Of a stretch of DNA of 64,000 nt, positions 28,526 through 37,177 are shown piece after piece (positions within the stretch are counted from its first letter, which is position 1; each line of letters starts with the position of its first letter). A program made the position numbers and the translations under genes. The stretch is from the NCBI RefSeq assembly GCF_000519305.1, contig NZ_KI912610.1, positions 1,273,949 to 1,337,948 on the forward strand. Direction: 5' to 3'. Source of the DNA: Mesorhizobium ciceri WSM4083 (lineage in GTDB: Bacteria; Pseudomonadota; Alphaproteobacteria; Rhizobiales; Rhizobiaceae). Below the pieces are notes generated by a model that worked only from the letters and a program-made list of their open reading frames with translations, had not been told where the DNA came from and searched no databases.

Positions 28526-29380
28526 TCAATCGCGCAGCAATTCGTTGATCGAGGTCTTGGAGCGGGTCTTGGCGTCGACACGCTTGACGATGACGGCGCA
28601 GTAGAGGCTCGGACCCGGTTCGCCGTTCGGAAAGGGCTTGCCCGGCATCGTTCCGGCGACGACGACGGAATTCGGCGGCACTTCGCCATAGAAAATCTCG
28701 CCGGTGGCGCGGTCGACGATCTTGGTCGACTGGCCAATGAAGACGCCCATGCCGAGCACCGAGCCTTCGCGCACGATGCAGCCCTCGACCACTTCCGAGC
28801 GCGCGCCGATGAAGCAATTGTCCTCGATGATGGTCGGGCCGGCCTGCATCGGCTCCAGCACGCCGCCGATGCCGACGCCGCCGGAAAGATGCACGTTCTT
28901 GCCGATCTGGGCACAGGACCCTACCCCGACCCAGGTGTCGATCATGGTGCCTGTATCGACATAGGCGCCGACATTGACGAAGGATGGCATCAGCACGGCG
29001 CCCGGCGCGATATAGGCCGAGCGACGCACGATCGACCCCGGCACGGCGCGAAAGCCCGACTTTTCGAAATCGACAGCGCCCCAGCCATCGAACTTCGACG
29101 GCACCTTGTCCCACCACATCGCTTCGCCGGGACCACCCTTGATGATCTCCATCGGGTTGAGCCGGAAGGACAACAGCACGGCCTTCTTCAGCCACTGGTT
29201 GACATGCCACTTGCCGTCGGCCTGCCGCTCGGCGACGCGGACGGCGCCGCGGTCGAGCAGGTCAAGCGCCGACTGGATGGCGTCGCGCGTTTCGCCGCGC
29301 GTCGCAGCCGAAATCGCGTCGCGTTCCTCGAAGGCCTTCTCGATGGTCTTTTCGAGGCTCGCCAGATCGGGCTTCGACAT
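28526..29380 (-). CDS. dapD: 2,3,4,5-tetrahydropyridine-2,6-dicarboxylate N-succinyltransferase
   Basis: 284 residues of the left-handed beta-helix acyltransferase type with a helical N-terminal domain. [28 protein letters not shown] and the hexapeptide repeats from about 110 to 220 ([26 protein letters not shown]) are diagnostic. It catalyses the succinyl-CoA-dependent step of lysine/DAP synthesis, matching the succinylase type of the dapE gene nearby. Confidence 0.96.
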   Translation of the reverse strand: MSKPDLASLEKTIEKAFEERDAISAATRGETRDAIQSALDLLDRGAVRVAERQADGKWHVNQWLKKAVLLSFRLNPMEIIKGGPGEAMWWDKVPSKFDGWGAVDFEKSGFRAVPGSIVRRSAYIAPGAVLMPSFVNVGAYVDTGTMIDTWVGVGSCAQIGKNVHLSGGVGIGGVLEPMQAGPTIIEDNCFIGARSEVVEGCIVREGSVLGMGVFIGQSTKIVDRATGEIFYGEVPPNSVVVAGTMPGKPFPNGEPGPSLYCAVIVKRVDAKTRSKTSINELLRD

Positions 29381-29481
29381 GAATTCGCTCCATTACCAAG
29401 CTGTTAAGGGGCTGCGCCTTAACCTGTTTTGAAAGTCGCGCGGACCCCTGGCAGGCTTTGCCTGCCTGGGTCTTTGCATGT

Positions 29482-29528
29482 AGCAGGTTCTTGTCGCAAA
29501 ACCGCCGGACACTTTTGCGGAACCTGCT
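29482..29528. repeat. dispersed imperfect palindrome, type A variant
   Basis: AGCAGGTTC and GAACCTGCT pair at the ends; the core (GCAAAACCG, then CACTTTTGCGG) matches the type A copies at 16594 and 38100. It lies between divergent dapD and the LOG gene. Confidence 0.6.
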
Positions 29529-29608
29529 TATGTTAAGGCTCAATGGGGGTCAATCGCGGCTGCGCCACGGGACGGCGCAAGTGAAGAATTTGGACGGGTA
29601 AGACAATT

Positions 29609-30454
29609 ATGACTCCTATGGAAAAGGCGGGGTGGACCCCGCTGCCGCATTCGGACGAGGATCTGGAGCGGTCGAAGAGCGTGCCGGACACGCCGCAGAC
29701 GCGTGCCGAAACCTACCGGCTCGCCTGGAACGATCCCGACTTCATGACGCGGCGCGAGTTGCGCGCGGTCCGGCTGCAGCTCGAACTCCTGAAACCGGAA
29801 ATGATCCTGGCCGAACGCGGCATCCGTTCGACGGTGATCCTGTTCGGCGGCGCGCGCCTGCCGGAACCCGGCGGCGAGGCGTGGGCGGCCAAGAACGAGA
29901 CGCAGAAGAAGAACCTCGAGGAGAACAGCAAATACTACGAGGAAGCGCGCAAATTCGCCCGCCTCTGCTCGCAGCAGTCGGCTACGTCCTATTACCGCGA
30001 ATACGTCGTGGTGACCGGCGGCGGGCCCGGCGTGATGGAAGCGGGAAACCGCGGCGCCGACGATGTCGGCGCGCCGTCGATCGGCCTCAACATCGTCCTG
30101 CCGCACGAGCAGGCGCCGAACATCTATGTGACGCCGGAGCTCTGCTTCAACTTCCATTATTTCGCTATCCGCAAGATGCATTTCGTCATGCGCGCCAAGG
30201 CGGTCGCGGTGTTTCCGGGCGGCTTCGGCACGATGGACGAATTCTTCGAGACGCTGACCCTGATCCAGACAGGGCGCATGGAGCGCGTACCGGTGATCCT
30301 GTTCGGCAAATCCTTCTGGAAGCGGGCGATCGATCTCGATTTCCTCGCCGAGCAAGGCACGATCAGCCCCGGCGACCAGGACATCATCGACTTCGTCGAC
30401 ACCGCGGATGAGGCGTGGGGGATTATCAGCCGGTTCTACAAGTTAGGGGAGTAG
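29609..30454 (+). CDS. LOG family (TIGR00730-type) Rossmann-fold protein
   Basis: 281 residues. The family motifs GGGPGVMEAGNRGA and PGGFGTMDEFFE are intact, as in cytokinin-riboside 5'-monophosphate phosphoribohydrolases and other nucleotide 5'-monophosphate nucleosidases. The N-terminal extension of about 70 residues is characteristic of the longer bacterial subgroup. Whether it makes cytokinin or has a nucleotide clean-up role cannot be read from sequence; it is of interest in a plant-associated bacterium. Confidence 0.85.
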   Translation: MTPMEKAGWTPLPHSDEDLERSKSVPDTPQTRAETYRLAWNDPDFMTRRELRAVRLQLELLKPEMILAERGIRSTVILFGGARLPEPGGEAWAAKNETQKKNLEENSKYYEEARKFARLCSQQSATSYYREYVVVTGGGPGVMEAGNRGADDVGAPSIGLNIVLPHEQAPNIYVTPELCFNFHYFAIRKMHFVMRAKAVAVFPGGFGTMDEFFETLTLIQTGRMERVPVILFGKSFWKRAIDLDFLAEQGTISPGDQDIIDFVDTADEAWGIISRFYKLGE

Positions 30455-30462
30455 GGGAGTAG

Positions 30463-30575
30463 GGAATTGAAGAACTGACGAATTGAAGAACTGGGGAATT
30501 GTCCGTAGAGACCGTCCTTCATTCTTCAATTCTTTAATTCTTTAATTCTTCATTTCTTCAATTCTTCAATTCCCC
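30463..30575. repeat. AT-rich inverted array of GAATTGAAGAA units
   Basis: The left arm has three units of the GAATTGAAGAACTG kind and the right arm about six of ATTCTTCAATT or ATTCTTTAATT, which are inverse complements, so the RNA from either strand can fold into a long hairpin. It lies between convergent genes and stands out by its low GC. The stop and last codons of the HAD gene (GELKN) are inside the right arm, so it may be a slippage-prone bidirectional terminator. Confidence 0.7.
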
Positions 30576-31283
30576 TCTTCCTTCCCCCTCCACAATCGCC
30601 GTCAGAAACCCCGCCAGATCGTCGGTGACGAAATCGACATCATCCTCATTGGCCGGGTCGCGCTCCCAGATCTCGGAAAAGGTCGGCTCGAAATTGCGCG
30701 GCACGATAAGCACCGTGGTCATGCCGAGCGACTTCGGCACCGAAAGGTTACGGGCAAGGTCTTCGAACATCACCGCATTGTGGCCGGTGACGGCGTGGAG
30801 TTCGGCGAACTTCTCGTAGGTCTGGCGCGCCGGCTTGGGATTGAGCCCCGCAGCGACGATGTCGAAGATGTCGTCGAAATGGTCGAGGATGCCGAGTTGG
30901 CGCGCGGTGCGCTCGGCGTGCCTGCGGTCGCCATTGGTGAAGATGAACTTGCGGCCCGGAAGCTGGCGGATGGCGGTGCCTAGAACCGGATCGGGCACCA
31001 GCCATGAATAGTCTATGTCGTGGACCTTCTCGAGGAAATCGTCGGGGTCGATGCCGTGGCGTGTCATCAGGCCGTTCAGCGTCGTGCCATATTCGCGGTA
31101 GAGCTCCTTCTGCAACTTGCGCGCATCTTCGCGCGGCAATGCCAGCAGTTCGCCGACATAGGCGGTCATCTTGACGTCGATCTGCGAGAACAGATTCGAA
31201 TGATGCGGATAGAGTGTGTTGTCGAGATCGAAGACCCAGTCGGTGACATGGGCGAAGCGGGCGGGGTCAGGGAGCGTGGTCAT
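30558..31283 (-). CDS. HAD-family pyrimidine 5'-nucleotidase
   Basis: 241 residues. The HAD nucleophile motif is VFDLDNTLYPHHSNLF, motif II is FTNGDRRHAER, and the acidic motif appears as MFEDLARNLSVPKSLGM. This fits the SDT1/PpnN-like pyrimidine 5'-nucleotidase group that is conserved near argB and dapD in rhizobia. ATG 31283 follows AAGGAG directly; the frame to 31367 is open but has no site. The last few residues are encoded by an AT-rich repeat. Confidence 0.85.
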   Translation of the reverse strand: MTTLPDPARFAHVTDWVFDLDNTLYPHHSNLFSQIDVKMTAYVGELLALPREDARKLQKELYREYGTTLNGLMTRHGIDPDDFLEKVHDIDYSWLVPDPVLGTAIRQLPGRKFIFTNGDRRHAERTARQLGILDHFDDIFDIVAAGLNPKPARQTYEKFAELHAVTGHNAVMFEDLARNLSVPKSLGMTTVLIVPRNFEPTFSEIWERDPANEDDVDFVTDDLAGFLTAIVEGEGRGELKN

Positions 31284-31443
31284 GGGCTCCTTATGGCATG
31301 AAACGCGCATTCCGAAAGCGACTTTATCCACAACTTCTGCTCGTTGAGGTTGCGTAAATCGCCTCACGATTCAAATTTTAGGCATCTGGGAAAGGTGGCC
31401 TTCAGGGCTTGCTGGCAGAGAGGCAGTCTTGTGGGAGCAAGCG

Positions 31444-32205
31444 ATGAACAGCATAATTCTGAGATCCGCCGCCGTTGCTTTCGCCTCAGTCGCGGCCTCT
31501 CTCCTGCTGACCCTGATCATCGTTCCGGCCATGGGATTTCCGGTCAACCGCACGATCTGGCTGACCTCCACCCTCTGTCCGCTGGTGCTGGCGTGGGCCG
31601 CCAGCGCAAGCACTTTCTGGCAAAGCGACAGGCTGAAAAACGCGCATCGCGACCTCGCCCGCGCTCATGCCCAGCTCGCCGCCGCGCATCGCCGCCTGGC
31701 GGAAAAGGCGAGCCGCGACGACATGACCGGCATGCTCAACCGGGAAAGCTTCTTTGCCGCGCTCGACGGTTCGCGCCGCAAGTCCGATCGCGGCGCGCTG
31801 CTGATCATCGATGCCGATCACTTCAAGACCATCAATGACAATTTTGGCCATCTGACAGGTGATGACGCGCTGCTTTTGATCGCCAGCGCGATCCAGCGCG
31901 GCGTGCGCAGCGGCGATGTGCTCGGCCGCATCGGCGGCGAGGAGTTCGGCGCCTTTCTGGTTGGCGCCACCGAGCAGGAGGCCAAGCGCGTCGCCGAGCG
32001 CATTCGCCGCGAAGTGGAGTTGATCCGCTTCCGGCCCGTCGACGAGCGGACCATTCCGCTCACGGTCAGCATCGGCGGTACTGTCTGCGGCGAGGAAGCC
32101 AGTGTGTCGGAGCTGATGCGCGCCGCCGACCGGCGCCTCTACCAGGCCAAGCACCAGGGCCGCAACCTGACGATCATCGATACCGGCATTTCCGAGGCGG
32201 CGTGA
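31444..32205 (+). CDS. membrane-anchored diguanylate cyclase (GGDEF)
   Basis: 253 residues: two N-terminal transmembrane helices (about 8-30 and 38-58), a short coiled coil, then a GGDEF domain with an active-site GGEEF and an RSGD inhibitory site five residues before it, so it should make cyclic di-GMP with product feedback. There is no periplasmic sensor domain of any size. ATG 31444 has GGGAG six bases upstream, preferred over TTG 31429. Confidence 0.9.
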   Translation: MNSIILRSAAVAFASVAASLLLTLIIVPAMGFPVNRTIWLTSTLCPLVLAWAASASTFWQSDRLKNAHRDLARAHAQLAAAHRRLAEKASRDDMTGMLNRESFFAALDGSRRKSDRGALLIIDADHFKTINDNFGHLTGDDALLLIASAIQRGVRSGDVLGRIGGEEFGAFLVGATEQEAKRVAERIRREVELIRFRPVDERTIPLTVSIGGTVCGEEASVSELMRAADRRLYQAKHQGRNLTIIDTGISEAA

Positions 32206-32399
32206 TCCGATCTGCCGCAACCGGCCTGTTAAGAAAACTCTAACCCTGTTTGCACTCGGTTGTACCGCTTAGCCGGGTTTTCACTGCTTTGCGGCCAGAC
32301 TTGGCACGATACTGGCTTCCACGGTGATGCATGTGTCGTTCCGGGAATTGCCTTTCTGGGAACGCCATGCAGTGCCGAAGCCCAGCCGAGAGACCAGCC

Positions 32400-32576
32400 A
32401 TGAGTTTCATCATCAAAAGAATGTCACGCCGCGCGCTCGTGCAGGCGTTGATCGCATTGCCTGCCCTGTCTTTGTTCCGCAAGCTGCCTGATGCCGATGC
32501 CGCCGGTCCAAAGCCCGACCCGAACGAGATCGTCGAGGTCAATGGCTGGATCCTGAAGCGGAGCGACCTGGCATGA
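32400..32576 (+). CDS. 58-residue Tat-leader-like protein partnered with a GMC oxidoreductase
   Basis: MSFIIKRMSRRALVQALIAL begins with an SRRALVQ twin-arginine-like motif and a hydrophobic core (ALIALPALSLF), followed by a short polar tail (PNEIVEVNGWILKRSDLA). Its TGA overlaps the ATG of the oxidoreductase (ATGA). It looks like a separate small subunit that carries an export signal for a partner enzyme with none of its own. An upstream extension to 32331 is Cys-rich and lacks a ribosome site. Not recognised as a named family. Confidence 0.65.
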   Translation: MSFIIKRMSRRALVQALIALPALSLFRKLPDADAAGPKPDPNEIVEVNGWILKRSDLA

Positions 32577-34012
32577 TCTTCGACAGCTACCAGGCGTATC
32601 GCGCCGCGAACTTCACCCCAAAAGTCTGCATCCTCGGCTCCGGCCCGGCCGGCACGACGATTGCGCGCAAGCTTGGTGCGGCCGGCATTCCGGTGGTGGT
32701 GATGGAGGCCGGTCCGCGCGAATTCAGCGACGAGTCGCAGGACTTTTACCGGGGCAGCACGGTCGGCGATTTCTATTTCGATCTCGACATAACCCGGCTG
32801 CGGTTCATGGGCGGCAGTTCCAACCACTGGGCCGGCTGGTGCCGCGTGCTCGATAGCCAGGATTTCGAGCCGAAAGCCTGGGTACCCGATACGGGCTGGC
32901 CGATCCGCCGCACCGACATCGAACCCTATCTGCCGGAAGTGCGCGATATTCTCGACCTTCCGGCCCTCCGGCCCGATATGCCGATCTCGGACGATATTCG
33001 CTGGGTGCAGTTGATCAAGAGCCCGGCCGTGCGCTTCGCGGAGAAATTCGGCGACGAACTCGACAAGGCCAAGAACATCGCGGTGGTGCTCAACACATGC
33101 GTCACTGAACTTACCGGCGACGGCAAACGCGTGACGGGCGCCAGACTGTGGTCGAACGGGCAGGATGCCGGCTCCTTCAGTGCCGACTATTTCATCGTCT
33201 GCACCGGCGGGCTGGAGAATTCGCGGCTGCTTCTGTGGTCGAACCAGCGCTCGAACGGCGGCGTCGTGCCGAATGCGACGGCGCTTGGCCGCTACTGGAT
33301 GGAGCATCCGACCTTCGAGGGAGGCAACGCGATCCTGGCCGACTATAACGCGTTCGAGGTCGACGCCGTCAATGAGGCCTTCTTCTCGCCGACACTTGCC
33401 GCCATGGAGCGGCTGCAGATCATGAATTTCGGCATCCGGCTGATCGAGACGCCGTATCCCGGCGTCAAGAGCCTTATCGCCGATCTCGCCTGCACGGCAC
33501 CCGACATGGCCGAGTGGATGTCCTCCAAGCTCAGCCAGAGACTGCGTTGCGCTGCCCAGCTCTACGTCGCATGGGAACAGGCGCCGCTGGCCTCCAATCA
33601 GATCGAGCTGTCGAAGACCGATGTCGACCATGCCGGCGTGCCGCGCATCGAACTGCACTGGAAGAAATCCGAACTGGAACATCGCACCCTTCTCGAAGGG
33701 CTCAGACTGTTCGGCACGACGCTGATCGAGAAGAACCTCGGCCGCGTGCGCATTGCCGACTGGATCAGCAATGGTCAGGATTATCCGACCAACGACGAGA
33801 CGGCGGGCCATCACCATATGGGCGGCACGCGCATGGGCACCGACGTCACCAAAAGTGTTGTCGACGCCAACTGCAAGGTGCACGGCATGGACAATCTCTA
33901 TGTCGGCGGCTCCTCGGTGTTCTGCACGTCGGGTCAATGCAACCCGACGACGACGATCACCGCGCTGGCCTGCCGGCTGGGCGAGCATCTGAGCAAGGTG
34001 GTCACCGCCTGA
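32573..34012 (+). CDS. GMC-family FAD-dependent oxidoreductase
   Basis: 479 residues. The FAD site VCILGSGPAGTTIARKLG is at about 18-35; GGSSNHWAGWC, a second FAD segment, and the C-terminal AGHHHMGGTRMGTD with a later NPTTTITALACRLGEHL give the GMC/fructose-dehydrogenase-like architecture. It has no signal peptide, but the overlapping upstream gene supplies a Tat-type leader, so the pair may be exported as a complex, like sugar or gluconate dehydrogenases. Electron acceptor and substrate are unknown; no cytochrome gene is adjacent. Confidence 0.85.
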   Translation: MIFDSYQAYRAANFTPKVCILGSGPAGTTIARKLGAAGIPVVVMEAGPREFSDESQDFYRGSTVGDFYFDLDITRLRFMGGSSNHWAGWCRVLDSQDFEPKAWVPDTGWPIRRTDIEPYLPEVRDILDLPALRPDMPISDDIRWVQLIKSPAVRFAEKFGDELDKAKNIAVVLNTCVTELTGDGKRVTGARLWSNGQDAGSFSADYFIVCTGGLENSRLLLWSNQRSNGGVVPNATALGRYWMEHPTFEGGNAILADYNAFEVDAVNEAFFSPTLAAMERLQIMNFGIRLIETPYPGVKSLIADLACTAPDMAEWMSSKLSQRLRCAAQLYVAWEQAPLASNQIELSKTDVDHAGVPRIELHWKKSELEHRTLLEGLRLFGTTLIEKNLGRVRIADWISNGQDYPTNDETAGHHHMGGTRMGTDVTKSVVDANCKVHGMDNLYVGGSSVFCTSGQCNPTTTITALACRLGEHLSKVVTA

Positions 34013-34033
34013 CGGCTGCAGGGCAACTGCTGC

Positions 34034-34870
34034 CTAGAGCGTCGCCGGGTCGAGGGCCGGCTGGTCCTTGCGTCGGCCGACGATCGCCGCGAAATCAGCG
34101 GTCTGGAAGGCATCGCGCAAGGCGCCGAAGGACGGCAGCACGAAATAGGCGCGCTGGAACTTGTCGATCTCGTAGCCGGTGCGCATCACCGTTTCCAGGT
34201 CGAAGGGCACGTGGTGGGCGTCTTTGCCTTCGACCGCGAACTGCAGTTCGGTAAACGACGACATCAGGCCGGCGCCAAAGGCCTTTAGCGGCTGGCCGGC
34301 CTCCTGCATCAGGCCGTATTCGGCCGTGTACCAATAGAGCCTGGAAATCATCTCGTCGCCGCCCAGCGCGATGATGTCGCCAGCCTTCTCGCCATACATC
34401 TGCATGAAGTCGGCGAACACCGGTTGCGACAGCGCCGGCACGTGGCCGAAGAAATCATGGAACATGTCGGGCTCGACAATGTAGTCGAGCTCCTGCCTGG
34501 TCCGCAGCCAGTTGGTGACCGGGAAGCGGCGATCGGCGAGATGATCGAAAAACGGGGCCGCGGGAATGAGCCCCGGCACCGCGACGATCTGCCAACCAGT
34601 CAGTTCGCGCAGCTTGGCGCTGACCTCGTCGAAATCGGGAATACGGTCGAGCAGGCCGAGTTTTTCGACGCCGTCGAGATAGGAATGGTGGGCGAGCTTG
34701 CGCGTCAGCTTGGTCTGGCGGTCGCACAGCGTGCGCCAGACCGCCTGCTCTTCTTCGCTGTAATCGTAACCCTGCGACACGGTGAAATCGGCACGGCAGA
34801 CCGAGTAGTCGCCGCGCAATCCTTGCGCCGCGCAGTCGCGGGCATATTCGGCAACGCTCATCGTCGTCAT
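34034..34870 (-). CDS. phhA: phenylalanine 4-monooxygenase
   Basis: 278 residues. The iron ligands are His138 and His143 in PDMFHDFFGHVP and Glu184 in YTAEYGL. It converts phenylalanine to tyrosine with tetrahydropterin. ATG 34870 has AGGAG upstream. It is divergent from an Lrp/AsnC regulator; two inverted repeats lie between. A pterin carbinolamine dehydratase gene is not visible in the window. Confidence 0.95.
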   Translation of the reverse strand: MTTMSVAEYARDCAAQGLRGDYSVCRADFTVSQGYDYSEEEQAVWRTLCDRQTKLTRKLAHHSYLDGVEKLGLLDRIPDFDEVSAKLRELTGWQIVAVPGLIPAAPFFDHLADRRFPVTNWLRTRQELDYIVEPDMFHDFFGHVPALSQPVFADFMQMYGEKAGDIIALGGDEMISRLYWYTAEYGLMQEAGQPLKAFGAGLMSSFTELQFAVEGKDAHHVPFDLETVMRTGYEIDKFQRAYFVLPSFGALRDAFQTADFAAIVGRRKDQPALDPATL

Positions 34871-34920
34871 GGTTTCTCCTCGCAAATCATCAATGGCTGA
34901 CGTGCCGAAAGGCTACCCGG

Positions 34921-34970
34921 ATTTGCCGAGGCAAATCGGTTTTGATGATGGCTCGAACGGAGTATTCGAG
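34921..34970. promoter_or_regulatory. paired inverted repeats in the phhA-lrp intergenic region
   Basis: ATTTGCCGAGGCAAAT (34921-34936) is a perfect inverted repeat with 6-bp arms, and CTCGAA/TTCGAG (34952-34957 and 34965-34970) is a second with a 7-nt spacer. They lie between divergent phhA and an Lrp-family gene, as expected for Lrp-type binding at both promoters. Binding is inferred. Confidence 0.5.
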
Positions 34971-35007
34971 ATAACATCCACTCACGAAACTCTCTAATGG
35001 AGTGAAA

Positions 35008-35484
35008 ATGCCTCAGTTCGACGATTTCGAGATCAAGATGCTCGATGTCCTGCAGCGCGACGGGCGCAAGCCGGTTTCCGAGCTGGCGCAAGAGATCGGC
35101 CTGTCGACGACGCCGTGCGCGCGGCGCTTCGAGGCGCTGCAGGAGGCCGGCATCATCAAGGGATTTGCCGCGGTGATCAGCCGCCGCGCGGTCGGGCTGA
35201 TGGTCGAGGTGTTCATCCAGGTGCGCCTCGTCAGCCATAGCGACGGCTCGCCCGAAAGCTTCATCGCCGCCGTGCAGCGCATGGACGAGGTGTCCTCGTG
35301 CTGGACGATGACCGGCGACCATGACTTTCTGCTGCATGTCATGGTGCCGTCGGTCGACGAGCTCAACGCTTTCGTCATGCACCGGCTGATGCGGCTCGAC
35401 GGCGTGCGCGACGTCCACACGCAGTTGGTGCTGCAGAACATCAAGGGGCCGGGCCATGTGCCGCTCGGGCATCTCAGGCGATGA
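35008..35484 (+). CDS. Lrp/AsnC family transcriptional regulator
   Basis: 158 residues with the N-terminal helix-turn-helix (DILxxLQRDGRKPVSELAQEIGLSTTPCARR-like) and the C-terminal RAM domain (WTMTGDHDFLLHVMVPSVDELNAFV). ATG 35008 follows GGAG by five bases; GTG 35002 is too close. Divergence from phhA suggests an aromatic amino acid as effector. Confidence 0.9.
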   Translation: MPQFDDFEIKMLDVLQRDGRKPVSELAQEIGLSTTPCARRFEALQEAGIIKGFAAVISRRAVGLMVEVFIQVRLVSHSDGSPESFIAAVQRMDEVSSCWTMTGDHDFLLHVMVPSVDELNAFVMHRLMRLDGVRDVHTQLVLQNIKGPGHVPLGHLRR

Positions 35485-35600
35485 CAATGTCTCCCTTCGC
35501 ACTCCTTGGGGAAAAGCTGCACGCAAACTGCTGAAACGGGCCAAGCGCGCGTCGATATCGCCGGCCAGCTTGCGCGGACCAACTGCCCAGGAGGTCCGCC

Positions 35601-37169
35601 ATGAAAATCGTCCTGATCAATCCGCCGCACACGGCCATCGGCAGCCGGGTGCCCGACGATCATTTGCCGCCGCTCGGCCTGCTGGCGATCGGCGGACCGC
35701 TGATCGATGCCGGCCATGAGGTGCGGCTCGTCGACGCCGAATTCGGGCCGATGCCGCTCGATGACGTCGTGCGCAACGCACTTGAGGACCACCCCGACTT
35801 CGTCCTGATCGGCCATTCCGGCTCGACCTCGGCGCACCCGACCGCCTTGCTGATCGCACGCATGATCAAGGAGCGGGAGCCGGCGACCATCATCATCTAT
35901 GGCGGCGTTTTCCCGACCTATCATTGGCGCGACATCCTGGCCGCCACCGATGCCTTCGACTTCATCGTGCGCGGCGAAGGCGAGGCGACCGTCGTGGCGC
36001 TGGTCGAGGCGCTGGAAATGCACCAGCCACCGGCGAGCGTGGCCGGCATCGCCTATCGCGACGATCTCGGCCGCCCCTTCGCCACACAGGCGGCCATGAC
36101 CATTGCCGACCTCGACGCCTACCGCGTCGGCTGGGAGCTGATTGAGCACTCGCGGTACAGTTACTGGGGCGGCAAGCGGGCCGTGGTCATGCAGTTTTCG
36201 CGCGGCTGTCCGCATCTGTGCAACTATTGCGGCCAGCGCGGCTTCTGGACCCGCTGGCGGCATCGCGATCCGGTGAAATTCGCCAGGGAGATCGCCTGGC
36301 TGCATCGCGAGCACGGCGTCGAGCTGATCAATCTCGCCGACGAGAATCCGACGGTTTCGAAGAAAGCCTGGCGGTCCTTCCTCGACGCCCTGATCGCCGA
36401 GAACGTGCCGGTGCTGATCGTCGGTTCGACCCGCGCCGACGACATCGTGCGCGATGCCGACATCCTGCATCTCTACCGCAAGGCGGGTGTCATTCGCTGG
36501 CTGCTCGGCATGGAAAACACCGACGAGCAGACGCTTCAATTGATCCGCAAGGGCGGCAGCACCTCATCCGACCGCGAGGCAATCAAACTGCTGCGCCTCA
36601 ACGGCATCCTGTCGATGGCGACCTGGGTCGCCGGCTTCGAGGATGAAGGCTTTCGCGACCTGTGGCGCGGCTTTCGCCAGCTCATCGCCTATGACCCGGA
36701 CCAGATCCAGGCGCTTTACGTGACGCCGCATCGCTGGACGCCGTTCTTCCGCATCGCCCGGGATCGCAAGGTGATCCAGCAGGACGCGCGCCTGTGGGAC
36801 TACAAGCACCAGGTGCTGCAGATGACGCGTCTGAAACCCTGGATGCTGTTCTTCAGCGTCAAACTGATCGAGCTCGCAGTGCAATCGCGGCCGAAGGCGC
36901 TGGCCCGCATCCTGTTCCACAGGGATCCCGAGCAGCGCCATTCGATGCGCTGGTACACACAGATGGGCCGCCGCGTCTGGTTCCGCGAGGTCTGGGGTTT
37001 TCTGGTCCGCGACATCAGGGTGAAAGACGGCCCGACGCTGGCCGAATTCTGGGGCGCGCCGCAGGACGCCGAGGAGGAATCGATGACGGTTTCACGGCCG
37101 GCCAGAAAGCCCGCCATTCCCACCATCGGCAATATTGAAGATTCCGAGGCGAAGAAGTTAGCCGGCTGA
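35601..37169 (+). CDS. B12-binding radical SAM protein (BchE-like)
   Basis: 522 residues. The N-terminal cobalamin-binding Rossmann domain has LINPPHTAIGSR and INGEGE-like GEGEATVVALVEAL; the radical SAM cluster motif CxxxCxxC is Cys203, Cys207 and Cys210 (RGCPHLCNYCGQ). The sequence continues with LADENPTVSKKAW, which aligns by eye with the BchE cyclase segment LADEEPTIHRKKF. BchE is the oxygen-independent Mg-protoporphyrin ester cyclase of bacteriochlorophyll synthesis; none of the other photosynthesis genes are in this window. A different methylation or oxidation target is likely. GGAGG lies before the ATG. Confidence 0.75.
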   Translation: MKIVLINPPHTAIGSRVPDDHLPPLGLLAIGGPLIDAGHEVRLVDAEFGPMPLDDVVRNALEDHPDFVLIGHSGSTSAHPTALLIARMIKEREPATIIIYGGVFPTYHWRDILAATDAFDFIVRGEGEATVVALVEALEMHQPPASVAGIAYRDDLGRPFATQAAMTIADLDAYRVGWELIEHSRYSYWGGKRAVVMQFSRGCPHLCNYCGQRGFWTRWRHRDPVKFAREIAWLHREHGVELINLADENPTVSKKAWRSFLDALIAENVPVLIVGSTRADDIVRDADILHLYRKAGVIRWLLGMENTDEQTLQLIRKGGSTSSDREAIKLLRLNGILSMATWVAGFEDEGFRDLWRGFRQLIAYDPDQIQALYVTPHRWTPFFRIARDRKVIQQDARLWDYKHQVLQMTRLKPWMLFFSVKLIELAVQSRPKALARILFHRDPEQRHSMRWYTQMGRRVWFREVWGFLVRDIRVKDGPTLAEFWGAPQDAEEESMTVSRPARKPAIPTIGNIEDSEAKKLAG

Positions 37170-37177
37170 TGAGCCCC

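Noticed and set aside
30463-30575. CRISPR-like array
   Set aside because: The units are short, touch one another and occur in both orientations; there are no unique spacers or cas genes.
32240-33988. 582-codon minus-strand frame opposite the GMC oxidoreductase
   Set aside because: The plus strand has FAD and GMC motifs and a coupled start; the opposite frame is a shadow.
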